A DNA stretch of 18,408 nt, taken from the NCBI GenBank assembly GCA_002396065.1, contig DGWE01000053.1, positions 1 to 18,408 of the forward strand, given 5' to 3'. The position numbers and the translations under genes were made by a program. This DNA comes from Eubacteriaceae bacterium UBA4266. Lineage in GTDB: Bacteria > Bacillota > Clostridia > Eubacteriales > Eubacteriaceae. Positions 1 to 7,176 of this stretch are shown here, in pieces. Position 1 is the first letter of the stretch, and every line of letters starts with the position of its first letter. Under the pieces are notes generated by a model that did no database searches, was not told the DNA's origin, and worked only from the letters and a program-made list of their open reading frames with translations.

Positions 1-42
1 CGGCTGAGCCGGTGGTTATGATTTTATGTCAATCAGAAAAAA
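1..42 (-). other. Downstream end of the luxS transcript, cut by window edge
   Basis: This is the 3' untranslated side of luxS. Bases 1-11 form a short self-complementary element (CGGC, loop TGA, GCCG) that could be the near arm or core of a terminator hairpin. The following U-tract would lie outside the window, so a terminator cannot be called. Confidence 0.25.
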
Positions 43-531
43 TTAATTCGGATAAATCAGCCGGCTGTCGTCAATGTGGTCGAGGACTTCGGTTAAAAAT
101 TTCTTCGATTCGTATTTGGCCATGTTGAGGTTTTGGTCAAGGTAGTTGCCGCAGTCTCTGGCCGCGGCGCCCGGGACGTCCCCTTCGAAATCCGCCATGA
201 ATTTGTAGAGATCTGTCACTAACGGCACGACGTCCTTCGATTCGAGGTCGCCCTTCATGACGAGGTAGTAGCCGGTGCGGCAGCCCATGGGCCCGAAATA
301 GATGATCTGATCGGAAATTTTCGGGTCGTTGCGCAGGTAAGTGGCGCCGAGATGTTCGATGGTGTGGCATTCCGCGGTGTTGAGCACCGGTTCACGGTTC
401 GGCGCCTTCATGCGGATGTCGAAAGTCGTGACAATTTGGTCGCCAACCTGGTCCTTGCGGGACACGTAAATGCCTCGTTTTAATTTCAGATGATTGACGG
501 TAAAACTAGGAATTTTTTTCATTTCTGCCAT
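43..531 (-). CDS. luxS: S-ribosylhomocysteine lyase LuxS
   Basis: LuxS cleaves S-ribosylhomocysteine to homocysteine and DPD, the AI-2 precursor, in the activated methyl cycle. It is a small cytosolic metalloenzyme. The 162 residues match the usual family length. The metal-binding HTIEH motif is present (H56, H60), as are the catalytic Cys in GPMGCRTGYY (C84) and the third metal ligand in ARDCGNY (C127), so the enzyme looks intact. It is the last gene of a minus-strand operon. Its ATG directly follows the recU stop codon with no spacer, and its AAAGGAGG ribosome site lies inside the recU 3' end, so the two are probably translationally coupled. No Pfs/MtnN nucleosidase gene is visible nearby. 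Confidence 0.97.
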   Translation of the reverse strand: MAEMKKIPSFTVNHLKLKRGIYVSRKDQVGDQIVTTFDIRMKAPNREPVLNTAECHTIEHLGATYLRNDPKISDQIIYFGPMGCRTGYYLVMKGDLESKDVVPLVTDLYKFMADFEGDVPGAAARDCGNYLDQNLNMAKYESKKFLTEVLDHIDDSRLIYPN

Positions 532-1077
532 TTATTGGCCTCCTTTGTTCAAATTAACTAAATAGCGGTTGAGCGCTTCGAGGTAGTGCAGCTGAATGCC
601 GCCTTCCGAATGAATTAAGTATTGAGGATCAAAAGCGGAAAGCGGGATCGATTTGCGCCCGCCCTTTTTGGCGCCGTTCCAATACTGCATCAGCACTTCG
701 AAGGGCAGCAGAAAATATTGATCGGTCTGTTTAAAATAGACGATTAAAAAGGTCAGGCCGTCTTGCTTTTGGAAGGCATCCATAAACGCGACCTGGTGCT
801 CGTGGATATTGTAGAGCGGCAGATTTTTCAGGTTGGTTTCCTTGGCGTCGAAACACACCGGAATGCCCTGAACGTTGCCGACGTAATCGACCGTGCTTTT
901 CGCGTCAAAATACGCGAGTTTGATGACGCCTTTCTGCTGGTCGAGCTTCACCGGCGTGATCGCCGTCGGAATCTTCTGCATCACGGCCAGGCCGTGGGTC
1001 ATGTAGTAATGATTGCTTTGATTAATTAAATCCTCAAGAACGGATCCCCGGAGCCCCCGGGAATGCCAGTAACCCAT
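532..1077 (-). CDS. recU: Holliday junction resolvase RecU
   Basis: RecU is the Firmicute nuclease that resolves Holliday junctions during recombination and chromosome segregation. The 181-residue protein shows the N-terminal RG(L)RG segment and the nuclease core STVDYVG followed by FDAKET. The core corresponds to the metal-binding Asp, acidic residue and Lys of the Bacillus enzyme. The acidic position in F-x-AKET is Asp here rather than the usual Glu, a conservative change. The family hallmark NIHEHQ follows, then a C-terminal basic/aromatic stretch. It is slightly shorter than Bacillus RecU (about 200 aa) because the N-terminus is short. An AAAGAGAG ribosome site precedes the ATG. It is often next to penicillin-binding protein genes in other Firmicutes, but here it sits between an RluA-type gene and luxS. 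Confidence 0.93.
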   Translation of the reverse strand: MGYWHSRGLRGSVLEDLINQSNHYYMTHGLAVMQKIPTAITPVKLDQQKGVIKLAYFDAKSTVDYVGNVQGIPVCFDAKETNLKNLPLYNIHEHQVAFMDAFQKQDGLTFLIVYFKQTDQYFLLPFEVLMQYWNGAKKGGRKSIPLSAFDPQYLIHSEGGIQLHYLEALNRYLVNLNKGGQ

Positions 1078-1098
1078 AAAATGCTCTCTTTCTACTGC

Positions 1099-2049
1099 TT
1101 ATATTGCTGTGTTGAAATTCAGCGCGTGCAGGATCGCCAGAAAAGCCGGATCTTCAATCGGCGCCTGGATGTCGAAGCTTAACGTCGGCGTGCTCAGCGT
1201 GTAATGCGCCGCGTGAAGCAGGGGATGGTTTAAGTGATAGCGGTCCCGGAATGCTTGATTCGCCTTTTTTGAGCCGTACTTGATGTCGCCGACAATTGGG
1301 TGGCCGATGTGGGCGAGCTGGGCGCGGATCTGGTGGGTTTTCCCGGTAAACAGGTCGATTTCGAGCAGCGTGAACCCACCCTTTGATTGAACCGGCTGGT
1401 AGCGCAGGGCGGCGTGGACCCCATTCCCCGAATCCGAGACGCGGGTTTTGTTGTGCTCGCGGAGAAGCTGATCGTCGCAGCGGCCAGGCTGTGTGAGTGT
1501 GCCGAAGACCAAAGCGAGGTAGGTCTTGTGCGTCTTCCGTTCCCGGATCGATCGGATCAGGGTTTTCTGCGTCTCGTAATTTTTCGGAATCAGCACGACG
1601 CCGGAGGTGCCGCGGTCGAGGCGGTTAGCCGGCGCCGCGTGGAAAGTGCCGTCGGAAAATGCCGCGGCGAGATCGGCAATTGAAGGGTCGCCGGTGTGAT
1701 CCGGCTGGGTCAAAAGCCCCGCAGGCTTGTTGACGGCGAGGATCTGCGCGTCTTCGTATAGCGGTGGGTGAATCAGCGCGCGGAGAGAATCGGGAAGGGG
1801 TTTCTTTTTCGGAGCATCTTCAGCGGACGCGCCTCTGAATTTGGCGTAGGTCTCGTCCGAAAAATAGAAGGTCAGCGTATCTCCCTCTTGAATGGTATCT
1901 TTGGGTTCAGCCCGGCGGCCGTTGAGCTTGATGCGCTTTTTTCGCGTCATTTTCATCAGAAGCCCCTTGCCGGCTTCGGGCATAAATTTGACGAGAAACC
2001 GGTCAAGGCGCTGACCGGACGCATTGGCCGGAATGCGGTACGTGATCAT
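1099..2049 (-). CDS. RluA-family RNA pseudouridine synthase
   Basis: This enzyme isomerises uridines to pseudouridine in rRNA or tRNA. Of its 316 residues, about 10-65 form an S4-like RNA-binding domain (LDRFLVKFMP, then K-LNG-R and EGDTL). The rest is the catalytic domain with the signature NRLDRGTSG, whose Asp is the catalytic nucleophile. This is followed by KTYLALV and the GKTHQIRAQLAHIGHPIVGD motif typical of RluC/RluD-type enzymes. The usual His before RLD is Asn here, a tolerated variant. The ATG lies three bases after the aldolase-like stop codon, with an AGAGG ribosome site inside that gene's end. Which RNA it modifies (RluC, RluD or RluB/TruC-like) cannot be told from sequence. Confidence 0.93.
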   Translation of the reverse strand: MITYRIPANASGQRLDRFLVKFMPEAGKGLLMKMTRKKRIKLNGRRAEPKDTIQEGDTLTFYFSDETYAKFRGASAEDAPKKKPLPDSLRALIHPPLYEDAQILAVNKPAGLLTQPDHTGDPSIADLAAAFSDGTFHAAPANRLDRGTSGVVLIPKNYETQKTLIRSIRERKTHKTYLALVFGTLTQPGRCDDQLLREHNKTRVSDSGNGVHAALRYQPVQSKGGFTLLEIDLFTGKTHQIRAQLAHIGHPIVGDIKYGSKKANQAFRDRYHLNHPLLHAAHYTLSTPTLSFDIQAPIEDPAFLAILHALNFNTAI

Positions 2050-2052
2050 CGC

Positions 2053-2970
2053 TTAAAGCCTCTTGCTGCAGCCGAGGACCTGGCGCATTTTATGGATGAC
2101 CATCGAGCGGATTGCCCGGCGGCCCGGTCCGAGGTATTCGTGAGGGTCGTAAGCTTCGGGATGCTCGACAAAGAACTGGCGGATACAAGCCGTCATCACG
2201 AGATTGAGATCCGTTTCGATGTTGATTTTGCATATTCCCATCCGCGCAGCGTCGCGGAGCAGATCCTCAGGGACGCCCTGTGCGCGTTCGATAGCGGCGC
2301 CGTATTGGTTGTTGAGATCAACAAATTCCTTCGGCACAGAGGACGCGCCGTGCAGCACCAGCGGCAGGTTGTCGAGATAAGAGGTCAAATCCTTCAGGCG
2401 GTCGAAGGCCAGCGTTGGCTCCGTCTTAAATTTGTACGGGCCGTAACAGGTGCCGATGGCGACGGCGAGGGAATCGACGCCGGTGTCGTGGACGAAGTCC
2501 GCCGCCTGTTCCGGGTTGGTCAGGGCAGAGGGAATATCCGAATCGGTATCGCCGTGAATATCGCCAAGGCCCCCTTCGACGACGACGCCGTGATCGTGAG
2601 CGTAGGTCACAACCTGTTTCGTCAGCTTCACGTTGTCTGCGTAGGGCAGGCGCGAGCCGTCAATCATCACAGAAGTGAAGCCCGAGTCAATACAGGCGAC
2701 ACAGGTGTCGTAATCCGGTCCGTCGTCGAGGTGAAGGCAGATGTCGATGTTGGAGGTTTCGACAGCAGCTTCAACCATTTTTAAAACGTAGACAGGATTC
2801 GTATAAATTCGAGATTTTTCAGAGACCTGTAAAATAACGGGACAGCGCTCGTGTTCTGCGGCAGCGACGATGCCCTGGATGATTTCCATGTTGTTGGCGT
2901 TAAATGCCCCGATGGCGTAATGCCCTTCCAAGGCGTCTTTAAACATTTGAGTGGATGTCACTAAAGGCAT
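2053..2970 (-). CDS. Class II fructose-bisphosphate aldolase-like protein with substituted metal ligands
   Basis: The fold assignment is clear: MPLVTS, YAIGAFNANNMEIIQG, GFTSVMIDGS, LVLHGASSVP, CKINIETD and YDPHEYLGPGR all match class II FBP aldolases along the full 305 residues. The metal site does not match. The family motif LDHG is LDDG (catalytic Asp82 kept, zinc ligand His83 to Asp). VE-x-ELG is VEGGLG (Glu134 to Gly). The GT-S-HG motif is GTCYG (zinc ligand His to Tyr176). Only the third ligand, His207 in LHGAS, remains. The reading frame is intact and conserved elsewhere, which argues against random decay. It may be a catalytically altered or inactive paralogue, or use another substrate or metal. 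It is the first gene of the operon with rluA-family, recU and luxS, under a good promoter and with a GGAGGA ribosome site. Confidence 0.85.
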   Translation of the reverse strand: MPLVTSTQMFKDALEGHYAIGAFNANNMEIIQGIVAAAEHERCPVILQVSEKSRIYTNPVYVLKMVEAAVETSNIDICLHLDDGPDYDTCVACIDSGFTSVMIDGSRLPYADNVKLTKQVVTYAHDHGVVVEGGLGDIHGDTDSDIPSALTNPEQAADFVHDTGVDSLAVAIGTCYGPYKFKTEPTLAFDRLKDLTSYLDNLPLVLHGASSVPKEFVDLNNQYGAAIERAQGVPEDLLRDAARMGICKINIETDLNLVMTACIRQFFVEHPEAYDPHEYLGPGRRAIRSMVIHKMRQVLGCSKRL

Positions 2971-3019
2971 GTGTCTCCTCCTTTTTCTTTTTCTATCTTT
3001 ATTATAGAATCAATTTATT

Positions 3020-3048
3020 ATTATAAGATTAAGTTTTAAGGATTTCAA
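3020..3048 (-). promoter_or_regulatory. Promoter of the aldolase-like/rluA/recU/luxS operon
   Basis: Read on the minus strand, TTGAAA (plus 3043-3048) and TATAAT (plus 3020-3025) are separated by 17 bp, a near-consensus sigma-A promoter about 50 bp upstream of the ATG at 2970. A second TATAAT at 3001-3006 has no matching -35. The promoter is divergent from, and about 25 bp away from, the tRNA-Thr promoter. Confidence 0.7.
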
Positions 3049-3072
3049 TAAAAAAAAGAATTGGAAAAGGTC

Positions 3073-3101
3073 TTGCAAATAGGACCGGCTTTCGGTATAA
3101 T
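3073..3101 (+). promoter_or_regulatory. tRNA-Thr promoter
   Basis: TTGCAA (3073-3078) and consensus TATAAT (3096-3101) are spaced by exactly 17 bp, ending 14 bp upstream of the tRNA 5' end. Confidence 0.75.
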
Positions 3102-3115
3102 AGCAAAGTATTCAA

Positions 3116-3191
<76 letters not shown>

Positions 3192-3202
3192 TTTAAAATC
3201 AA

Positions 3203-3229
3203 AGCAGGCTTTTAGGGCCTGCTCTTTTT
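3203..3229 (+). terminator. Rho-independent terminator of tRNA-Thr
   Basis: A 7-bp stem AGCAGGC (3203-3209) pairs with GCCTGCT (3217-3223), with a 7-nt loop, followed by C and five Ts. Confidence 0.85.
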
Positions 3230-3269
3230 ATATACCAGAATATCATCTTAGAAATTTGAGGAGAGAGGT

Positions 3270-3698
3270 ATGGAGATCAAGAAAATAAGATCCGGGGCGA
3301 AACTGCCCTTTCGGGGTTCAGAATACGCGGCGGGCTCAGATTTATTCGCCTGCCTGGACGCACCGATGACGATTGCGCCCCACGAAACGGCTATGATTCC
3401 GACAGGGCTCGCCATCGCTCTGCCGCCGAACACGTTCGGCGCGGTCTTTGCCAGAAGCGGTTTGGCTGTGCGGGAAGGCCTCCGCCCGGCGAACTGCGTC
3501 GGCGTGATCGACGAAGACTACCGCGGCGAGCTGACAGTCGCCCTTTACAACGACAGCGATTCGGACCGGATCATCGAACCGGAGGAACGGATTGCCCAGC
3601 TGGTTGTGATCCCTTACGTCATGCCGAGCTTTGAACTGGTGGACGAACTGGATCAGACCGCGCGTGGAAAAGATGGATTTGGATCTACAGGAAAATGA
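3270..3698 (+). CDS. dut: dUTP diphosphatase (dUTPase)
   Basis: It hydrolyses dUTP to dUMP and pyrophosphate, keeping uracil out of DNA and supplying dUMP for dTMP synthesis. The protein is 142 residues, the usual trimeric dUTPase length. All five motifs are in order: AGSDL (21-25), RSGLA (62-66), GVIDEDYRG (78-86, with the catalytic Asp and the Tyr that excludes ribose), ERIAQLV (106-112) and the C-terminal lid ARGKDGFGSTG (131-141). The lid has Asp where the first Gly of GGFGSTG is common. The start is supported by a GAGGAGAGAGG ribosome site. Its stop codon overlaps the ATG of the following HIRAN gene, so the two are co-translated. Confidence 0.96.
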   Translation: MEIKKIRSGAKLPFRGSEYAAGSDLFACLDAPMTIAPHETAMIPTGLAIALPPNTFGAVFARSGLAVREGLRPANCVGVIDEDYRGELTVALYNDSDSDRIIEPEERIAQLVVIPYVMPSFELVDELDQTARGKDGFGSTGK

Positions 3699-4666
3699 CA
3701 GAACAGGATATTCGAGAAAAATTAGCGGCGCCGTTAATTGATTTTATCGGCAGGAAAATTGAACCGGCGGATTTAGAGGCGCGGCTGAGACAGACCTTGG
3801 ACGCGACAGAAAATGCCCACTTGACGTATTTCGGTTATTTGTATGAAAACCGGGCGCTCAAAGCCGCCTCGCGTTTTATAAATGGACAGGATATGCCAGA
3901 GGATCTGCTGCGGCGGGAGATCATCGACATTCTCCTCGAGTTTCGGGAGTACGCCTACCATTCGGATGAAGACGAGGAGGCATACATCGATCCCGAACCG
4001 ACCGATCAGCCGGTTTGGAAAATTTACTATTACGACGTCGTCGGACTCTATTACCATAGGACGCAGCTTCAAACGCTCAGCCGGATTAATCCGGATTACG
4101 AATTGAGCGAGGCACAGCTGGTTGAAGACGATCAGGTGGATGTGGAGATTCCCAAATACTGCTTCGATTGTACTGAGGCGGAGCTGATTCCGGAGCCGGA
4201 AAATCTGCACGATCCCCACGCGATCCGCGTCGAGATGGCCGGGGAGACGATCGGCTACATCAAAAAGGGGCAGACGCAGGAAATTCAGGAGCTGCTCGAC
4301 GAGGACCGTATCGGGAATATGAGCTGTCAGATCACGGGCGGGCCCTTCCGCATTTTGTACAGCGGCTACAGCCCGGCGAGAGACAAGGCGATCTACGAAA
4401 ATGTTGAAAAGGAACAGGCGGCCTATAAAGGTGAACTCAGGCTCTGCGTCGGTCCTAAGCTCGAAATGAGCAGTCTGGTCGGCAGACGGGTGGCCATCAA
4501 CAGCGAAGAGCACGAAAAATGGTTCGGCCGCGTGTACTTGTATTTGGAATCGGAAGACGACATCAAAGGACAGGAATCACTGCTGCTTGATGTTGAGGGC
4601 GTGCCGACGATTTACCGCATTCCATTGCACGACATCCTGCGTATTGAGGTGCTCGACGGTGAATAA
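3695..4666 (+). CDS. HIRAN-domain protein of unknown function
   Basis: The 323-residue soluble protein has no recognisable catalytic domain. The N-terminal third (1-125) is acidic and helical looking, with a run of D/E around residues 90-100 and the tyrosine-rich stretch WKIYYYDVVGLYYH. Residues about 155-210 match the HIRAN pattern: EPENLHDPHAIRVEMAG followed by ETIGYIKKG and a helix. In HLTF-type helicases this domain binds 3' single-stranded DNA ends. The C-terminal part is beta-rich with no family I recognise. The ATG overlaps the dut stop (ATGA). HIRAN is usually fused to SNF2 helicases or nucleases, so its standalone form coupled to dut suggests, but does not show, a link to DNA metabolism. 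The HIRAN call rests on motif recall only. Confidence 0.72.
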   Translation: MTEQDIREKLAAPLIDFIGRKIEPADLEARLRQTLDATENAHLTYFGYLYENRALKAASRFINGQDMPEDLLRREIIDILLEFREYAYHSDEDEEAYIDPEPTDQPVWKIYYYDVVGLYYHRTQLQTLSRINPDYELSEAQLVEDDQVDVEIPKYCFDCTEAELIPEPENLHDPHAIRVEMAGETIGYIKKGQTQEIQELLDEDRIGNMSCQITGGPFRILYSGYSPARDKAIYENVEKEQAAYKGELRLCVGPKLEMSSLVGRRVAINSEEHEKWFGRVYLYLESEDDIKGQESLLLDVEGVPTIYRIPLHDILRIEVLDGE

Positions 4667-4683
4667 CTTAGATGCGAATTTTC

Positions 4684-4736
4684 AAGATATCTCTTGTGAA
4701 AGATTAAAACTTTCATAAGAGGTGTCTTATTTTTTT
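4684..4736 (+). terminator. Strong Rho-independent terminator after the dut/HIRAN operon
   Basis: A 19-bp stem (4684-4702 with 4710-4728, all positions paired if G-T wobbles are allowed) with a 7-nt loop is followed by A and seven Ts (4730-4736). The stem is unusually long and separates dut/HIRAN from the catabolic operon promoter. Confidence 0.9.
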
Positions 4737-4755
4737 CTAAAATGCAAACTTTTTC

Positions 4756-4784
4756 TTGATTAATATATCGGTACATCGTATAAT
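4756..4784 (+). promoter_or_regulatory. Promoter of the sugar-acid catabolic operon
   Basis: TTGATT (4756-4761) and consensus TATAAT (4779-4784) are separated by 17 bp, with the start expected near 4791. One copy of the 14-bp direct repeat fills the spacer, as expected for a repressed promoter. Confidence 0.75.
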
Positions 4785-4808
4785 GAATAAAGTGATATAT
4801 CGGTATAT
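4763..4808 (+). promoter_or_regulatory. Direct-repeat operator pair, probably for the GntR regulator
   Basis: ATATATCGGTACAT (4763-4776) and ATATATCGGTATAT (4795-4808) match at 13 of 14 bases and are 32 bp apart, about three helical turns. The first lies between -35 and -10, the second just after the expected start site. This geometry fits repression by a dimer bound at two sites. The nearest regulator gene is the FCD-type GntR at 7901-8581. I do not see the same motif upstream of that gene, so autoregulation is not indicated. Confidence 0.55.
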
Positions 4809-4839
4809 TAAAACGAGTTGACAGAGGGAGGAAAGGCGA

Positions 4840-5730
4840 ATGAAAAAAGTTGGATTCATTGGTTTAGGCATCATGGGAAAACCCATGGCTAAAAATCTTC
4901 TGAAAGGCGGTGTTGAATTAGTTGTCAACGACCTCAACACTGAAGCAGTAGAAGAGCTGACTCAATTGGGGGCTGTCTCCGGAACGTATACGGAAATTGG
5001 CAGTCAGTGTGACGTGGTCATTTTGATCGTGCCTAACGGCAGCATCAGCCAGCAGATTTTGTTCGACGAAGGCGGCATAGCTGAAACCATTAAGCCAGGT
5101 GCAATTGTCTGCGATATGAGCTCGGTCACGCCAGTTGAATCGAGAACGTGTGCTGAAAAGCTTGCTGAAAAACAAGTGAAATTTATCGATGCACCGGTCT
5201 CAGGGGGAGAACCAGGTGCGATTAACGGAACCCTCGCGATCATGTGCGGGGGCGAACAAGACGTGTTTGACGCGATGCAGCCTTATTTTGACATTATGGG
5301 ATCCACTTCGACTTTAATCGGCGATGTGGGCAGCGGCTCGGTAACGAAGCTGGTCAATCAAGCCATTGTCAATAATACCATCGCGGTTGTCTCTGAAGCT
5401 TTTGTTCTCGGAACAAAGGCCGGCACAGATCCGGTCAAAGTATATCAAGCCATTCGCGGCGGTTTGGCGGGAAGTGCTGTACTTGACGCGAAGATTCCGA
5501 TGATTGTCGAAAGAAACTTTAAGCCTGGCGGCAAGATTGCAATCAATCACAAGGATATTAAGAACGTCGTCAATACGGCGCATGCGTTAGACGTGCCAAT
5601 TCCTTATACAGCACAGCTGTACGAAATCCTTCAGACGCTGAAGATTCACGGCCATATGAACGATGACCACGGCGGCATCGTTCAATATTTTGAAAAATTA
5701 GCTGATGTAGAAGTCAAGAAAGGCGAATAA
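4840..5730 (+). CDS. NAD(P)-dependent beta-hydroxyacid dehydrogenase (GarR/LtnD/3-hydroxyisobutyrate dehydrogenase family)
   Basis: This 296-residue oxidoreductase acts on a short beta-hydroxyacid. The N-terminal Rossmann motif is GLGIMGKPMAKNL (8-20). The substrate-binding motif DAPVSGGEPGA follows, then the catalytic helix GSGSVTKLVNQ with Lys170, and the C-terminal all-helical domain with HKDIKNV and DDHGGIVQYFEKL. Length and motifs are complete. Related enzymes are tartronate semialdehyde reductase (GarR) and L-threonate or D-erythronate dehydrogenases (LtnD, DenD). The adjoining DUF1537 kinase favours a tetronate-like substrate over hydroxyisobutyrate, which is inference. It is the first gene of a three-gene operon with a GGGAGGAAAG ribosome site, five bases before the kinase start. 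Confidence 0.88.
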   Translation: MKKVGFIGLGIMGKPMAKNLLKGGVELVVNDLNTEAVEELTQLGAVSGTYTEIGSQCDVVILIVPNGSISQQILFDEGGIAETIKPGAIVCDMSSVTPVESRTCAEKLAEKQVKFIDAPVSGGEPGAINGTLAIMCGGEQDVFDAMQPYFDIMGSTSTLIGDVGSGSVTKLVNQAIVNNTIAVVSEAFVLGTKAGTDPVKVYQAIRGGLAGSAVLDAKIPMIVERNFKPGGKIAINHKDIKNVVNTAHALDVPIPYTAQLYEILQTLKIHGHMNDDHGGIVQYFEKLADVEVKKGE

Positions 5731-5735
5731 CGATT

Positions 5736-7157
5736 ATGGCGCTTAAAGTTGACGTATTAAAACAATATCCAGCTGTGGATGAAGCGGCAGTTGATCGGGT
5801 GTTGAATCAGCTGATCGCAGAAAATGATAAAAAAATCGTCGTGCTCGACGACGATCCGACAGGCGTTCAGACAGTTCACGATATTTCGGTTTATACGAAC
5901 TGGAAACCAGAAACACTGAAAGAAGCGTTCGTTGAAGAAAACAATTTATTCTACATCATGACCAATTCTCGGGGCATGACGCAGGATGAGACGACGACAG
6001 CGCACCATGAAATTGCAGCTGCAGTTGATGCGGCATCGAAAGCATCGGGGAAGGATTACCTTTATATCAGCCGCTCCGATTCAACACTACGCGGGCACTA
6101 TCCGCTGGAAACCATTCTTTTAAAGGAAGCCTACGAAAAGGATACTGGACGGAAAATTGACGGAGAAGTGATGTGCCCGTTTTTTAAAGAAGGCGGCCGC
6201 TTTACGATCGACGACGTGCATTATGTGCAGGAAGGGGATCAGCTAACGCCGGCGGCTGAAACCGAATTTGCAAAGGACAAAACCTTCGGCTACACCAAAA
6301 GCGACATCAAAGAATACATTGAAGAAAAAACCGACGGCGCGTACAAAGCGTCCAACTGCATCGGGATTGCACTCGACGATTTGAGAGCCTGTAATTATGA
6401 CAAGATTGAAAAGCAGCTGCTCTCAGTTCAGAATTTTAACAAGATTATTGTCAATGCGATCGATTATGTCGATGTGAAGGTATTCTGTGTCGCGCTGTAC
6501 CGCGCGATGAAGAAGGGCAAAAACTTCATGTTCCGTTCCGCAGCCGCACTGGTTAAGGTCATGGGCGGTGTGACCGATCAGCCGCTTCTGACCCGTGAAG
6601 ATATGGTGGTTCAGGAAACCGATCATGGCGGCATTATTGTGGTTGGCTCTCATACTCAGAAAACCACCGCTCAGATGGAACAGCTCAAGACGCTGCCTGG
6701 AATTAAATTTATTGAATTAAACGCAACCCTGGTTCGGGATGAACAGGCTTTTGAAGCCGAAGTGGCACGATGCCTCGCCGAAGAGGAAGAAGCAATCGCT
6801 TCAGGAACGAGCGTCTGCGTCTATACAACGCGACAGCTGATTACGGCAGATACCGGCAATAAAGAAGATGAACTCAGACTTTCGGTGAAAATTTCGGATG
6901 CGGTTCAGTCTCTTGTAGGCAGATTGAAGATCACGCCGGCCTTTGTCGTGGCAAAAGGCGGCATCACCTCGAGTGATGTCGGGACAAAAGCACTTGCCGT
7001 TACGAAAGCAAATGTCCTCGGACAGATTGAACCGGGAATCCCTGTTTGGCAAACGGGGGACAACAGTCGATTCCCGAAAATTCCATACGTCATCTTCCCG
7101 GGAAATGTCGGTGGAGAAGACACATTAAAAGACGCAGTTAAAAAATTAATGAAATAA
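5736..7157 (+). CDS. Four-carbon acid sugar kinase (DUF1537 family, OtnK/DtnK-like)
   Basis: The family phosphorylates C4 sugar acids such as 3-oxo-tetronate or D-threonate with ATP. The N-terminal domain carries VVLDDDPTGVQTVHD (about 35-49) and SRSDSTLRGHYPLE (about 112-125), both family hallmarks for sugar-acid binding. The C-terminal nucleotide-binding domain carries VAKGGITSSDVGTKAL and IFPGNVGG. At 473 residues it is longer than the roughly 420-residue Proteobacterial OtnK/DtnK because of an extended N-terminal domain. It lies between the dehydrogenase and the cyclase-family gene. The partners of the published tetronate pathways (OtnI isomerase, OtnC decarboxylase, PdxA2 dehydrogenase) are not in the operon, so the exact substrate is open. 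No strong ribosome site is seen in the five-base gap (GGCGAATAACG), so translation may be coupled to the upstream gene. Confidence 0.88.
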   Translation: MALKVDVLKQYPAVDEAAVDRVLNQLIAENDKKIVVLDDDPTGVQTVHDISVYTNWKPETLKEAFVEENNLFYIMTNSRGMTQDETTTAHHEIAAAVDAASKASGKDYLYISRSDSTLRGHYPLETILLKEAYEKDTGRKIDGEVMCPFFKEGGRFTIDDVHYVQEGDQLTPAAETEFAKDKTFGYTKSDIKEYIEEKTDGAYKASNCIGIALDDLRACNYDKIEKQLLSVQNFNKIIVNAIDYVDVKVFCVALYRAMKKGKNFMFRSAAALVKVMGGVTDQPLLTREDMVVQETDHGGIIVVGSHTQKTTAQMEQLKTLPGIKFIELNATLVRDEQAFEAEVARCLAEEEEAIASGTSVCVYTTRQLITADTGNKEDELRLSVKISDAVQSLVGRLKITPAFVVAKGGITSSDVGTKALAVTKANVLGQIEPGIPVWQTGDNSRFPKIPYVIFPGNVGGEDTLKDAVKKLMK

Positions 7158-7176
7158 TTTTGAGGAGGATAATATT

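Noticed and set aside
1768..2784. A 338-codon open frame on the plus strand opposite the RluA-family and aldolase-like genes
   Set aside because: It lacks recognisable domains and is antisense to two clearly conserved genes. It arises from codon bias of the opposite strand.
3773..4513. A 246-codon open frame antisense to the HIRAN gene
   Set aside because: No ribosome site or family features, and it lies wholly within a gene with clear coupling to dut.
3695..4666. Defence or restriction system around the HIRAN gene
   Set aside because: No nuclease, helicase or methyltransferase partner is adjacent, only dut.
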